DNA of 64,000 nucleotides from Diacronema lutheri (GCA_019448385.1 JAGTXO010000002.1:1550001-1614000), one strand, 5' to 3'; counted from the first letter of the stretch, positions 50,301-60,257 are shown. The notes: generated by a model from the sequence alone, not told the origin. Translations and numbers: made by a program.

Positions 50301-51344
50301 GAAATGGATGGAGCGCTTCCGCGCGGACTACCTGAACACGCGCTTCCCAGGTGCGCCGCGGGGCTGCGTGCCTGCCCCGATTCCCCTCCCCCTGCCTGCC
50401 CACCTGTGCCCTACCTTCATCCCCCTTCCCCCTGTCTCCCCCCCCCCCCCCCCCCCCCCCTCTCCCACCCCGTGCCCCCTTGGCTCCCTGCCACCCTCCC
50501 CTCTTTTACGGCAGCGCGCACCTGACGGGCTCCGCTGTCGAGCTGACGCCCTGAGCCGTCACCGTCACCCGTCACCCGTCACTGTCACCCGTCACTGTCA
50601 CCTGCAGGCGGCGAATGCTACCATGATCTGATGAACAGACTCGAGCAGGTGCTGATCGAGATCGAGCAGCAGACGATGCCAGTCCTCGTCGTCTCGCACG
50701 TGTCAGTGCTGCAGGCAAGTCGCGCGCGCGCTCGCACTTGCGTGCGTTCAACCCCTCCCCCACCCCCCTCGCTTCCCGGGCACGCGCGCACCTCATCGCA
50801 CCGCACCGCCGCCGCCCCTCGCGCCTCGCCTCCGTCGCGCGCCCCCTTTTTCAAAACTGACCCTCCGATCGCCCCCACCCCTTCGCGGTGCCCCCACCAG
50901 GTGCTCCTCTGCTACTTCCGCAACATCCCCGTGCGCGAGGCGCCGCACATCGAGGTGCCGCTGCACACGGTCATCGAGCTGCAGCCGACGATTGGCGGGC
51001 CGTGGGTCGAGACGCGCACCGAGCTCGTCACGGCCGCGCACGCCGAGCAGCCGCTCGGCATGCGCGTCGAGTCCTCGTCGGAGTTGTACCAGGGCGACTC
51101 ATATGACCAATTGGGCAGCCCGCCGAGCGCGACAACGCTCGAGCCGCCGGGCATTGGGCTGCGCAAGAGCAACCTGCACTCGTCGACGGAGCTGACCGAC
51201 GTGGCGACCCTCGTCGCGGCGGCGAACGCGTCGCCGCCGGTCGTGGCGGCCGGCTCGGCCGCGGCGGCGACCGTGCCGGCCGCTGACATTTGGTCGGGCC
51301 GCTCGACCTCGCCGCACCTCATCCGGCACGCCGGCCTCGGATGA
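47384..51344 (+). CDS. 6-phosphofructo-2-kinase / fructose-2,6-bisphosphatase, seven exons, phosphatase site degenerate
   Basis: Cytosolic enzyme setting fructose-2,6-bisphosphate. Exons: 47384-48049, 48317-48712, 48856-49331, 49549-49699, 50224-50350, 50608-50714, 50901-51344 (788 residues); all junctions keep frame. The third acceptor could be 15 nt later. The kinase half is intact: VMVGLPARGKSFISRRL (Walker A), FNVGKYRRE, IFDATNSTEERR. In the phosphatase half the catalytic RHG reads VRAGEG (His to Ala) and the NEIDAG acid region reads TPLDKG (Glu to Pro). LPRAIAT and VVSHVSVLQ keep the other Arg and His. So kinase-only activity is likely. Exon 3 inserts about 158 low-complexity residues into the phosphatase domain. 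Intron 6 is GC-AG (GCAAGT donor). The first ATG in frame (47384) was taken as start; 47526 is an alternative. Confidence 0.88.
49871..50182. repeat. Pyrimidine minisatellite, eight 39-bp units, in PFK-2 intron 4
   Basis: Eight units of 39 bp (CGCTGCCTTTCCTCCCATTC then TTCCCCTCCCCTTCCTCAC, third-last bases varying) lie wholly in the intron 49700-50223, just before its acceptor. A shorter GGCGT array lies upstream at about 49752-49792. Confidence 0.92.
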
Positions 51345-51408
51345 GGCGAGGCCCCTGCGGCCGGTGTACGGCGTGAGGAGAGGGCGGCAGTGCGTGCTTT
51401 TCCCCCTC

Positions 51409-51441
<33 letters not shown>

Positions 51442-51600
51442 TCTTCCCTGCCGGCTAGCGCGTCGTGCCGTTTGCCTTCCCGCGCGCGCTGCCGCGTCAA
51501 GAAAGCGGGGAAGCGCGGGCCGCACGGCGGCGCGGGCTTGCCCCATTCGATTCCTTTTTGCATCTCTGCCCGAGTGACCTTGTATACGACACAGTGAAAT
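51345..51600. other. Convergent 3' flanks with long C run
   Basis: Between the PFK-2 stop and the SulP stop. It contains a run of about 30 C (about 51411-51440) and no gene. Confidence 0.6.
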
Positions 51601-53571
51601 CTACACAGCCGAGTCACGCGCCGGCGTGCCCGGCTCGGGCTCGACCGTCGCGTCCGCCGGCGCCGGCGGCGCGCTCACGACGGGCGCGGCGGACGCGCTG
51701 CGCGCGGTGCCAAACGAGCTACCGCTGCCGCCGCGCGAGCTCGACGGCGACGCGCACGACGGCGATGTCGCCGGCTTGAGCGCGCGGCGCACGACGACGT
51801 GCAGCGTCTTGCCGCGCGCCTCGTACTCGCCGCGCAGCTTCTTGAGCGCCGTCTGCGCGGAGAGGTCGCTCGCGTCGTGCTCGATGCGCAGCTCGACGCG
51901 TTGCGGGTCCGCGTCAAAGTCGAACCACCGGCCAAAGCGCAGCGCGTTGCCGAAGAAGAGGTGGCCGTCGCGCGCAGTATACGTGACGGAGCGCCCGTCG
52001 GCCGACGGCTCGCGCGACACGTGCAGCCGGTGCGACGCGTCCCACGCGAAGCGCACGGCGGTGAGGACAACGCCGAGCACGACGGCGTACATGAGGTTGC
52101 ACGCGACCGTCACCGCCGTGACGAGCGCCGCGACAAGGGCATCCCACCGGTCGCACGCGACGGGCAGGCGCAGCCGGCCGAGGCGGCAGCGCGCGCGCTG
52201 CTCGGCGGTCGGAACAAGCGCGGCCACAAAGTAGCCAAGCGAGCTCCAGCGGAACGTGTGCACAACGACGACGAGCATCACGCCGGTGAGGGCGGAGATG
52301 GGGACGTGGTTGAGCAGCGGGTACGCACCCATCACGCAGCCCATCACGCACAGCGCGGTCGTCGCGGGCGCGAGCCGGCCCTTGCCGCCGGACAGGCCGT
52401 TGATCTGAGAGAGTGCGATCATCGCGTTGCCGCCCATCCCGCCGAGGAAGCCGGCGATGCAGTTGGCCGCGCCCATCGCTGAGATGACCGCGTGCTGGTT
52501 GGCGGGCGTCTTGACGAGCTCCGTCACGACCTCGGTCGTCATCAGCGACTCGACGACGCCGACGAGGCAGAGGATGCACGCCTGCTTGACGATCTGCAGC
52601 GCGGCGCCCGGCCGGCGGAGCACGGCGAGGTCGTACCTCGCGTCGAGGAAGAAGGGGATGGGGAAGCGCGATTCGTCCGAGAGGCGCGCGACGTCGCCGA
52701 TCGTGTCGGTGCGCAGGCCGTGCGCGCGGATGAGGAGCTCGAGGGCCGACGCGATGACGATGGCGAGGAGCGACGAGGGCAACATCTTGGCCCACGCACG
52801 CGGGATCTTTGGCACGAACTCCATGGTGAGCATGCTGACCGTCATGATCGCGAGCATGAGGCCGAGCTCAACGCCGCCCTTCCACGTCGCGCGCCCGGCC
52901 TCGTCGTGCGCTCTGAACGGGTGGAGTTGCGCGAGGAAGATCACGATGGCGAGGCCGTTGCAGAAGCCGACCATGACCGGTTCGCCAATCATCGTGACGA
53001 ACCGCGCGCCGCCGCCCAGCCAGACGAGGCCCATCAGCACGCCGGCAAGCATAACCGACGGGAAGAGGAGCTCCACCCCGTCACCGCTCTCGCCCAGAGC
53101 ATTTGGCTTGGACAGAAAGGTGGCGATGACCGCGGCGAACGCGCCCGACGCGCCGTGGATCATGCCGGGCCGGCCGCCGAAAAGCGCGCACACGAGCCCG
53201 ACGATCCACGCGCTGTGCAGCGCGACGGCGGGGCGCACGTGCGCGAGGAAGGCGAAGGACACCGACTCGGGCACCTGCGCGAACGAGATGACGACGCCGA
53301 GGAGCACCTCGGTCTTGACGTACGCGAGCCGGTCGGCGCGCGACATCTGCGACCACGCTGGCAACGGCTCGCCGTCCTTGCGCGCGGTCGGCGCGCGCGG
53401 GGCCGACGTGGGCGAGGTGTGCACGTCGGCGATCATTGTCAGTTGGCTCTCCGCGTGGTGAACAGCCGCGTCCCGTGCGAGCTCGAGCTCTGCCGGCAGC
53501 GCGTGGTGGTCCATCCGTGCAAACACGGCGTGGAAAAACCTGGCGCCAAAACCACGCGTCCTTCCGCCCAT
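51601..53571 (-). CDS. SulP/SLC26-type anion transporter with STAS-like tail
   Basis: 656 residues. A soluble N-terminus of about 85 residues precedes about ten to twelve membrane helices. SulP signatures include GVVISFAQVPESVSFAFLAH, ALFGGRPGMIHGASGAFAAV, EPVMVGFCNGLAIVIFLAQL, TEVVTELVKTPANQHAVIS and GFLGGMGGNAMIALSQINGL. The C-terminal cytosolic part has a short STAS-like region (RDGHLFFGNALRFGRWFDFD, ASDLSAQTALKKLRGEYEAR). Substrate (sulfate or another anion) cannot be assigned. The start at 53571 gives a family-like length. Divergent from the HAD gene by about 315 bp. Confidence 0.88.
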   Translation of the reverse strand: MGGRTRGFGARFFHAVFARMDHHALPAELELARDAAVHHAESQLTMIADVHTSPTSAPRAPTARKDGEPLPAWSQMSRADRLAYVKTEVLLGVVISFAQVPESVSFAFLAHVRPAVALHSAWIVGLVCALFGGRPGMIHGASGAFAAVIATFLSKPNALGESGDGVELLFPSVMLAGVLMGLVWLGGGARFVTMIGEPVMVGFCNGLAIVIFLAQLHPFRAHDEAGRATWKGGVELGLMLAIMTVSMLTMEFVPKIPRAWAKMLPSSLLAIVIASALELLIRAHGLRTDTIGDVARLSDESRFPIPFFLDARYDLAVLRRPGAALQIVKQACILCLVGVVESLMTTEVVTELVKTPANQHAVISAMGAANCIAGFLGGMGGNAMIALSQINGLSGGKGRLAPATTALCVMGCVMGAYPLLNHVPISALTGVMLVVVVHTFRWSSLGYFVAALVPTAEQRARCRLGRLRLPVACDRWDALVAALVTAVTVACNLMYAVVLGVVLTAVRFAWDASHRLHVSREPSADGRSVTYTARDGHLFFGNALRFGRWFDFDADPQRVELRIEHDASDLSAQTALKKLRGEYEARGKTLHVVVRRALKPATSPSCASPSSSRGGSGSSFGTARSASAAPVVSAPPAPADATVEPEPGTPARDSAV

Positions 53572-53887
53572 TTCGGAAAATGCTACTGCGGGCCCATGGA
53601 CGGTACTGGGACCGGCGCATGCCCAGGCGGCCAGGCCATCCCTTTTTCACGGGACAAACTCTCAGCCAGCCCGCAACGAGCGACTAGCGCATGCCGCATG
53701 CCGCGCCTTGCTCCGCTCGTGAGACCGTCCACGGCTCGCTGTCGTCTCGACGCCCACCGGACAGCAGCCTCCCCCGTGCGCGGTCGCCATCGGCGAGTAG
53801 TTTGTCCCCCGAGTGCCGGCTTTCTATTTACTCGCTTGTCGCCGCTCTCCTTTATAAGCCTTTTGGCCGCGGGTAGCTCTACCATTG
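53572..53887. promoter_or_regulatory. Divergent intergenic region, SulP and HAD genes
   Basis: About 316 bp between divergent start codons. No TATA-like or other motif stands out apart from a mildly AT-rich patch at about 53820-53900. Confidence 0.35.
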
Positions 53888-54664
53888 ATGAATGCTATTA
53901 AACCTTTTGGCCGAGCCTCGGCCAAAGGAAGGGCCTGCCCGATGTTCCGCCCGCGCTCGCGCGGCGCGATGAGCGCCTTGCCGGAGATCGCGCACCTGGT
54001 GGTGGCGCTCGACTTCGACAGCACGCTGGCGACTCACGACGTGATGCCGTGGGACATGGCGAGCCCTTTCGGACCCGCCGAGCGAGTCGCGGCGATTGAC
54101 GCGTGGCTGCGCGCGATGCGCGCGGGCGATGTGACGCTGGCGCTCGTCTCGCGCAACGTGCGCGGTGTCCTCGCGCAATGCTTGGCTGTGGCGGGATGGT
54201 CTGAGCTCTTTGGCAAGCACGTCTATGGCCGCGAAGACGTCGAGTCGTACTCGGCGTGGCACGGGCGCAAGAGCGTGCTGATCCGCCGGGTGCTCATCGA
54301 GCAGCACACGATGCGCGCGGAGGACGTCCTCTTCGTGGACGACAGCATGGAGAACTGCCGCGAGGTGGAGAAGCACATCCCGGGCGCGGCGATCTTGCAC
54401 GTCACGGGCAAGTACGGGCTCGAGCTCGCCGATCTAGACAAGGTGAGCTCGTGGGTAAAAGGCCGGCTCGACCGCCCGCATGCGGAGCGCGCAAAGTCGC
54501 ACGATGCGATGCTGCTCGACGAGCTCGAGCTCAGTGGCGGCTCGCACAGCGGCACGTCTAGCCCAGCGCCCGTGCCCGTGCGCCGCATCTTCACTGCGAG
54601 AGTATCCGCCCTCGAGCCGTCGCCGACGCGTTCGCAAAATGCTACGCTCGGGCGATGGCTGTAA
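53888..54664 (+). CDS. HAD-superfamily phosphatase-like protein
   Basis: 258 residues from ATG 53888; in-frame ATGs at 53942 and 53969 are alternatives. HAD motif I is VVALDFDSTLATHD (DxD nucleophile/acid), motif II is in VTLALVSRN, a Lys/Arg follows in WHGRKSVLIRR, and motif IV is EDVLFVDDSMENC. The fold fits a small HAD phosphatase without a large cap; the substrate is unknown. The last about 60 residues are disordered (ELSGGSHSGTSSPAPVPVRR). Confidence 0.82.
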   Translation: MNAIKPFGRASAKGRACPMFRPRSRGAMSALPEIAHLVVALDFDSTLATHDVMPWDMASPFGPAERVAAIDAWLRAMRAGDVTLALVSRNVRGVLAQCLAVAGWSELFGKHVYGREDVESYSAWHGRKSVLIRRVLIEQHTMRAEDVLFVDDSMENCREVEKHIPGAAILHVTGKYGLELADLDKVSSWVKGRLDRPHAERAKSHDAMLLDELELSGGSHSGTSSPAPVPVRRIFTARVSALEPSPTRSQNATLGRWL

Positions 54665-55016
54665 TGTATAAGCGGCAGCTTGACTTCTCATTCTCTCGTC
54701 TGCCATCACACACCCATCTTTGTCTGATCAGCCCTGCTTGTTGTCGCGACACGCGCGGCGAGGGGTGTCCGCCCATACCGCGTCCTGCCGCGTCCTTGCC
54801 GTCCCGGCCGTTCCCGCTGCCGGCGTGCACAGGGTCGACGCCCTGATTTCGGCCTGATGTTGCGTGCGCCCTTTCGCTCGCTCCCTCCGACACGCCTCGG
54901 CCCCGTGCGCGCCCCTCCTGCTGACCCGCCTGTAAGCGTCGTATTGTTGCACACTGGCACCGGCAGATTCGCGGGCATGGCGGCGGTGCGACAGTAGTGG
55001 AGCCGGATCGACGAGG
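54665..55016. other. Intergenic, mostly dispersed repeat R1
   Basis: Positions 54745-54945 are R1 copy 3. The remainder (54946-55016) is the short leader of the NT-C2 gene. Confidence 0.65.
54745..54945 (+). repeat. Dispersed repeat R1, copy 3
   Basis: The longest clean copy. It contains GTGTCCGCCCATACCGCGTC (shared with the 42-kb copy) followed by the block near-identical to 19549-19680. It ends with CCGCCTGTAAGCGTCGT. Confidence 0.82.
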
Positions 55017-58000
55017 ATGCGGCTCGTGCGCCTCGGAGCGCATCCTCGCGGTGACGCGGCGCCTCGATACCACTTCTCCGTAACGGTGCACAGCGTCGAG
55101 CTCGTGCCGGGCAACCCCGTCGGCGAGTACTTCGTCGCGTCGCGCCGCGGCGGCCGCGTTGCGCGCACGGGCGCGCGCCGGCCGCGCGCGTGCGGCGAGG
55201 GCGCACCCCACGTTCTCGAGTTTGAGGAGACGCTGAGCCTGACGACGACGCTGACGGTGCTTGCGCGCGCGTCGCGAGAGTCGCCGCGCGATGCGCGCTA
55301 CGCCGAGAAGCTCGCCACGTTTGCCCTCTTCGTGGACGATCCATCGGCGTCGCTCGAGCCTCTGGCGAGCGGCGCGCTTGACCTCGCGCGCTGCGCGGCC
55401 GACGCGGCCGACGGCGCGGCGCTGCGCGTCGAGCTGGCACTGCTGGCGAAGCGTGGCGCGAGCGTTGGCACGCTTCACCTCACCGTCGCCTGCGTCGCGC
55501 TCCGCCTCGACGTCTCGGCGCGCGCGCGCGCCCTCGCGGCAGCCGAACCTCAGCAGTCGCCGCAGGGCGCGGAGCACGACGCGCTGGGCGCGCGCGCGAG
55601 CGGCTCGGACGCGTCCGACGACGAGAGCTCAGGGACGCCACCATCCGCGTCCATCGACGCGCGGAGCGCGTGCGCAACCGACGACGATGGCGGCACCGCT
55701 GCTAGCGGCAGCTCACAGGGCGGGCATGGGCGCGCGAGCTCGCGTACGCGCGATGCGGCGCGAACCGTGATCAGCGGTGCAATGGCCGCGTACCGGCTGG
55801 CGAGCGGCGGGGCTCGTATCGGCTCGGCAGGCGGCACGCCGGGTAGCGGCACACCCTTCATCTCGCCGCCCACCGCGTCGACACCGCCAGCCGGCGGCGG
55901 CGAGACGTACGTGCCGCGCGGCCTCCCGCTTCCTCCAGTTCCGTCACTCCCGCGCTCGCTCGCCGCCGGCCAAAGCAGCGGCGGCGACGAGGACGGCGCG
56001 GACTGCGGCGTGCCACACGACGGCGACGAGGACGGCGCGGATTCGCGCGGCGTGCCGCGCGAGCGTGGCTGGGCGGGCTTTGACGCTGCGTCCGAGCGCG
56101 ACGTCCGACGCTCGCGTGCGCCTGACGGCTCGGCGGGCAACGCGGATGTGGGCGCACGGCGCGAAAACGGCGGGAGCAGCCCGCGCTCGCCTGGCGCGAC
56201 GCTCGCGCGTCTCGAGCTGTCAGTTGAGGAGCTGTGCGCGGAGCTGCGCGAGGCGGAGGGCGAGCTCGCACGCACGGGCGCCAGCCTGCTCGACGCGCGC
56301 GCGCGCTCGGAAGCGCTCAGCGCGCGCGGCGCCGAAGTTGAAAGTTGCTGGCGCGCGGCAGAGGAGCGCGCGGCGGCGACCGAGCGCTCGGCGGTCGTCG
56401 CGCGCGCCGAGAGCGCGCGCGCGCGGGCCGAGGCGGACGCGGCGTTGGCGCGAGAGCGCGCGTGCGCCGCCGCGCCCGCGAACGAGCCGCTGCCCCTCCA
56501 GCTGCGCCGCGCGGAGCACGAGCTCGCGGCCGAGCGCGCGCGGGCGGACAGGCTCGGCGAGGCCGTGACGCGCGCGCGCGACGCGGCGCACACGTCGGAC
56601 GGGCGCGCGGCGCGCGTGCACGCGGCGCTGCGCGCACGCGCAGAGCGCCTCGTCGCCACGTGTGACGCCGCGCGCGCGCTCGGCGCCGCCGAGCTCGAGC
56701 GCGCGCTGCGCGAGCGCGCGCTCTTTGAAAAGCGGTGCCGCCAGCTCGACGACGAGCTGTTGCACGTGCTCACGGTACAGGCCGGGCTGAACGGTGCGCT
56801 CTTCGAGGCGTACGCGCGCGCGCGCGAGCGAGAGGCCGCGCACGGCGCGCAGCTCGCCCGCCTGCGCGCCGAGCTCGCGCGCGCGCAGCGTGGCGACAAC
56901 GCGGCGGGGTGGGCGGACAACGCGCCAACCGGCGAGGACGCGGCCTTCGCCGAGCTGGCGGCATCGCGCGAGGCTGCGAGCGGCGTGCTCGCGGCGGCCG
57001 CGGCGGAGGGCGCTGCGCTGCGCGAGCGCGCCGGCATTGCCGACGCGCGCGCGCACGCCGCCGCACGCCGCGCCGAAGCGGACGCGGGCCGCGCCGCGAG
57101 CTGCGCACAGCTCCTCGCACGCGCTGACGCGCTGCTTGGCGCGAGTCGCGCGCGCGAGCACGCGGCGGCGGCTGAGCTCGTCGAGCTGGACGACGCGCTC
57201 GCCGAGGCGCTCGAGGAGCTCGCCGTCGAGCGCGCGCGCGCCGACGCGCTCGCGTCGGCGGCGGAGCGGGGCGTGGCGCGTCGCGCGGCCGAGCCGACCG
57301 ACCTCGACGGCACGCGCGACGGCGACGGCGGCGTTACTGCCATCGGGTTGGGCAGCGCGGGCACGCACGCGCTCGGCCTCGCGCGCGCGGAGGCGCGGCG
57401 CGCGGACGACCGCGCGCGCGCGGCCGACGCGCGCGCTGCGCGCGCGGAGGCGGAGGCCGACGAGGCGATTTCGCGCCTCGTCGCGCTCTCCGTTGGCGCA
57501 GACGCGGCGACCGCGCGCGCGCGGCGCGCGGAGGCGGAGGCGAGCGCGGCGCGCGCGCGGCTGGAGCAGCTCGGCGGCGTACGCGCGCTCGAAGGCCTGC
57601 CCACCGCCCGGTACGCAGGCGCTGCAGCCCGGCCGGGCGGCCGCCGCGCGCGAAACGGCAAACGCGAAACGGCTCGCAGTGAGCGGGCGCCCACGCACGG
57701 TGGGTGTGTGCTGCGCCGGCGCCTAACCTGGAACGCGCGCGCGTGTTGCGCTCGGCGCAGGTCGCTCAGCGGCCTGAGCGCGCACTCCGAAACGCCGCTC
57801 TCGCCCGCCGCCGTGCCGCGCGCGATGCGCGATTTGCGCGCCGGGCTCGCGCAGACAGAGCTGGAGCGCGACGCGGCGCGCGCAGAGCTCGCGGCCCTGC
57901 GCGACGCGGCGCGGCGTTCGCGCCGGCAGCGGCAGGCGCTCGCCGAGCAGCTCACGTCGGTCGAGGCGCAGCTCGCCGCGACGAACGCCGAGCGCGCGGC

Positions 58001-58364
58001 GGGCGAGGAGAGCATCGCGGCCGCGTTCTCCGAGGTCGTCCGCGACCTGCAACGGCAGGTGCTCGCGCTGAGCTCGGAGCTGGCGCGCGGCGACGTGCAG
58101 CAGGCGGGAGTTGGCGTGGCGGGTCGTGGCAGCTCGTTCGGCGCGCGTGCGCGCCGGAGTGACGGCGAGCGCGGCCTCGCGCTCGCGCCGGAGCGCGCAG
58201 CCGTCGACCGGCAGCCGAGCCTCGGCGCGGGCTCCGAGCCGGCGGCCGTGGCGGAGCGCGCGCGCACGCTCGGCGGCAGTGCGAGGGGCAGCGGCGGCCT
58301 CGGCGGCACGGGCGGTGGGCAGGGAAGCCTCGGCGCGCGCCTGCGGTGGCGCGGCTCGCGATGA
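55017..58364 (+). CDS. NT-C2 domain protein with long coiled coil
   Basis: Unspliced 1115 residues. The N-terminus (about 15-160) matches the NT-type C2 domain of EEIG1/EHBP1-like proteins: YHFSVTVHSVELVPGNPVGE, VLEFEETLSLTTTLTV, ARYAEKLATFALFVDDPS, GTLHLTVACVAL. A disordered Ser/Gly/Pro region follows (about 175-395), then about 500 residues of Ala/Arg/Glu-rich coiled coil. A 150-nt GT-AG intron at 57611-57760, with a CTAAC branch-like motif near 57723, probably removes a non-helical Arg-rich insert in frame and joins LEGLPTAR to SLSGLSAHSE. The domain is known for membrane/cytoskeleton linkage; the specific role is unknown. Confidence 0.75.
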   Translation: MRLVRLGAHPRGDAAPRYHFSVTVHSVELVPGNPVGEYFVASRRGGRVARTGARRPRACGEGAPHVLEFEETLSLTTTLTVLARASRESPRDARYAEKLATFALFVDDPSASLEPLASGALDLARCAADAADGAALRVELALLAKRGASVGTLHLTVACVALRLDVSARARALAAAEPQQSPQGAEHDALGARASGSDASDDESSGTPPSASIDARSACATDDDGGTAASGSSQGGHGRASSRTRDAARTVISGAMAAYRLASGGARIGSAGGTPGSGTPFISPPTASTPPAGGGETYVPRGLPLPPVPSLPRSLAAGQSSGGDEDGADCGVPHDGDEDGADSRGVPRERGWAGFDAASERDVRRSRAPDGSAGNADVGARRENGGSSPRSPGATLARLELSVEELCAELREAEGELARTGASLLDARARSEALSARGAEVESCWRAAEERAAATERSAVVARAESARARAEADAALARERACAAAPANEPLPLQLRRAEHELAAERARADRLGEAVTRARDAAHTSDGRAARVHAALRARAERLVATCDAARALGAAELERALRERALFEKRCRQLDDELLHVLTVQAGLNGALFEAYARAREREAAHGAQLARLRAELARAQRGDNAAGWADNAPTGEDAAFAELAASREAASGVLAAAAAEGAALRERAGIADARAHAAARRAEADAGRAASCAQLLARADALLGASRAREHAAAAELVELDDALAEALEELAVERARADALASAAERGVARRAAEPTDLDGTRDGDGGVTAIGLGSAGTHALGLARAEARRADDRARAADARAARAEAEADEAISRLVALSVGADAATARARRAEAEASAARARLEQLGGVRALEGLPTARYAGAAARPGGRRARNGKRETARSERAPTHGGCVLRRRLTWNARACCARRRSLSGLSAHSETPLSPAAVPRAMRDLRAGLAQTELERDAARAELAALRDAARRSRRQRQALAEQLTSVEAQLAATNAERAAGEESIAAAFSEVVRDLQRQVLALSSELARGDVQQAGVGVAGRGSSFGARARRSDGERGLALAPERAAVDRQPSLGAGSEPAAVAERARTLGGSARGSGGLGGTGGGQGSLGARLRWRGSR

Positions 58365-58458
58365 AGATCTCGACCTCTTCTCTCGTGTTGCGTATATAGG
58401 GCGCGGTCCGGGCTGGTCCGGCCAGTGTAAGGCTGAGAGTACGACCCGGGTCGTACAA

Positions 58459-58690
58459 TCAAGGGTTAAAAGCCAGGCAATGAGCGCTCGAGGGGTCGGA
58501 GCGATGCTTAGGACGAGCCTAGGACCGAGACCCCCCTCCTGACCGGCCGATTTTGAGTAGAATTCGGGGTCGAGCGGGCGCGGCGGACGGAGGGCCCGAG
58601 CCGGGCCGACGGAGGTACCGACCCCGGAATGCGGGCGACCGGAAGGGCTTGGGTGATTGACGCAGAGTAGAATAGAATGGCGGATTCCGG
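58459..58690 (+). repeat. Dispersed repeat R2, copy 2
   Basis: Similar to 19692-19930 at about 80% by eye, in the same orientation, including GACCGGCCGATTTTGAGTA and CGGACGGAGGGCCCGAGCCG. No G-run expansion here. Confidence 0.8.
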
Positions 58691-58941
58691 GGGGGATCGC
58701 AACTGGCATCGCGCAAGCTGAGGCCCTCTGACTGACCGGACCGCGCCGAGTGCGCGTGCACCCCGTGGAGGGCGCGGCCAGTCGGACACTCTTCGCGACT
58801 GAGCTCGCCGCGGCATACCGTGCGCTGCGCCGGCGCGCTACTTGCCGTTGGCCGAGCTGCGGGTGTCGCGCACGGCCGTGCTGCGCAGCCAGCGCCTCGA
58901 TGCGCCGGTGGCCGGAACCAGCGCCTCGACAGCATGTTGGC

Positions 58942-59947
58942 TCACTTGGGCTCGGTGCGCGGTGCGCGGCTCTGCCGGCGCGGGCGCGTGCGCGGGCGCG
59001 GGCGCGACGCTTCGGACTCGCTGCCCGGCTCTGCCTGTGCGGGCGCGATGCACTCGGACTCGATGCCCGGCTCTGCCTTCGTGGGCGCGGTCGCGGGCAC
59101 GGGCGCGCCCTCGACCCCGTCGCGGTTGAAGACATCGAACTCGACGCACACGCCGTGGTCCTTGAAGTCGGTGGCCTCGCTGTCGTTCGCGTAAGCCTCG
59201 GGCGAACTCGCAACGAGCGACGACATCTCGGCGTGGAGCCAGCACATCTCATGCTGCACCGCGTGTTCAGGTTCTCGAGCGCTCCGTTGAAAGAGTCACT
59301 CTCACCGAGGCGCTCGCTGCACCACACCAGATAGCCATCGAGCTTGTGAGCGTGCTCGTGCGCCCGTGCGAGGTCCTTGGAGAGCGCGTCGGCGCGCGCG
59401 CACATGCCGTCGCATGACTTGGCCGGTGTCATGCTGTGCTTCCACGGCCTGGTGCTCGGCGTTGAGCGTGTCGTGATCCACGCGAACGAGCTGCAACCAG
59501 CTGCAGCAGCCGCGCGACGCCGCTGTCGCCGACGATGCGCTGGAGCATGTGGCCCATGAGGTGCGCGCGGCACGTGGCGAGCGCGACGTTCTTGCGCAGC
59601 AGCGCGAGGATCCGGGCGCCGCGGACGAGCCGGCCCATGCACTTGAGCGCGTAGATTCGGCCGCACATGCACGCGCCGACGACCGAGTCGGCGGGCCCGC
59701 CGTCGAGCCAAAAGTTGGCCTCGGCCGCATCGCGGCGGCGGGCGACGCGCTGAAGGATGCGCACGCGGTAGTGCCGGTCGACGAGCAGCTCGTCGCCGAA
59801 GATCTCGTCGGGCAGCAGCTCGGAGACGTTCTGGGGGTACATGTTGTGCGAGCGAGCACGCGACGAGATCTCGTCGGGCGTGCCGTCCGTTCGTTCAGAG
59901 CAGAGCGCGTCGGACCGGCAGACAGACGATGCAGCGCGCGAAGGCAC
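58942..59947 (-). pseudogene. Degenerate ORF cluster, unknown protein
   Basis: Protein-like segments lie consecutively in different minus-strand frames: LLPDEIFGDELLVDRHYRVR with CMCGRIYALKCMGRLVRGAR (59429-59947), RADALSKDLARAHEHAHKLD with SDSFNGALENLNT (about 59280-59430), and MQHEMCWLHAEMSSLVASSP with KDHGVCVEFDVFNRDGVEGA (58942-59259). They read as one helical protein broken by frame changes. No family is recognised. It sits beside a foldback element and a broken helicase, so it may be part of a decayed mobile element. Confidence 0.45.
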
Positions 59948-60257
59948 CTGCAGCGCGCGGCGTGGCCTCGCGTGCCGTCACGAAGCCGCCTGCGCGCACT
60001 GCGGAGGCGGCGAGCGCGACGAGGGCGGGCGCGGACGAGGTGCTGAGCGGCGTCACGTACGCGCCCTCGCCCGCCGAGCTCGACGCCGCGGCGCTGACGA
60101 TGCGCGCGGCATACCACACCGACCGCCTCTGAGACGATGCGCGGCGCCTGCGGAGGACTGGTCCGTTGGCGCGCAAACCGTGGGCGAAAGGGCGCGAAGC
60201 CAACGGCCGTCCGCGCACGTTCAAACGCGCGCATACGGGTGGCTTCCTCCCACCTTC

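Noticed and set aside
57704-58162. Alternative frame of the coiled-coil gene downstream of 57760
   Set aside because: Arg/Ala-rich shadow; the main frame continues the heptad-like coiled coil.
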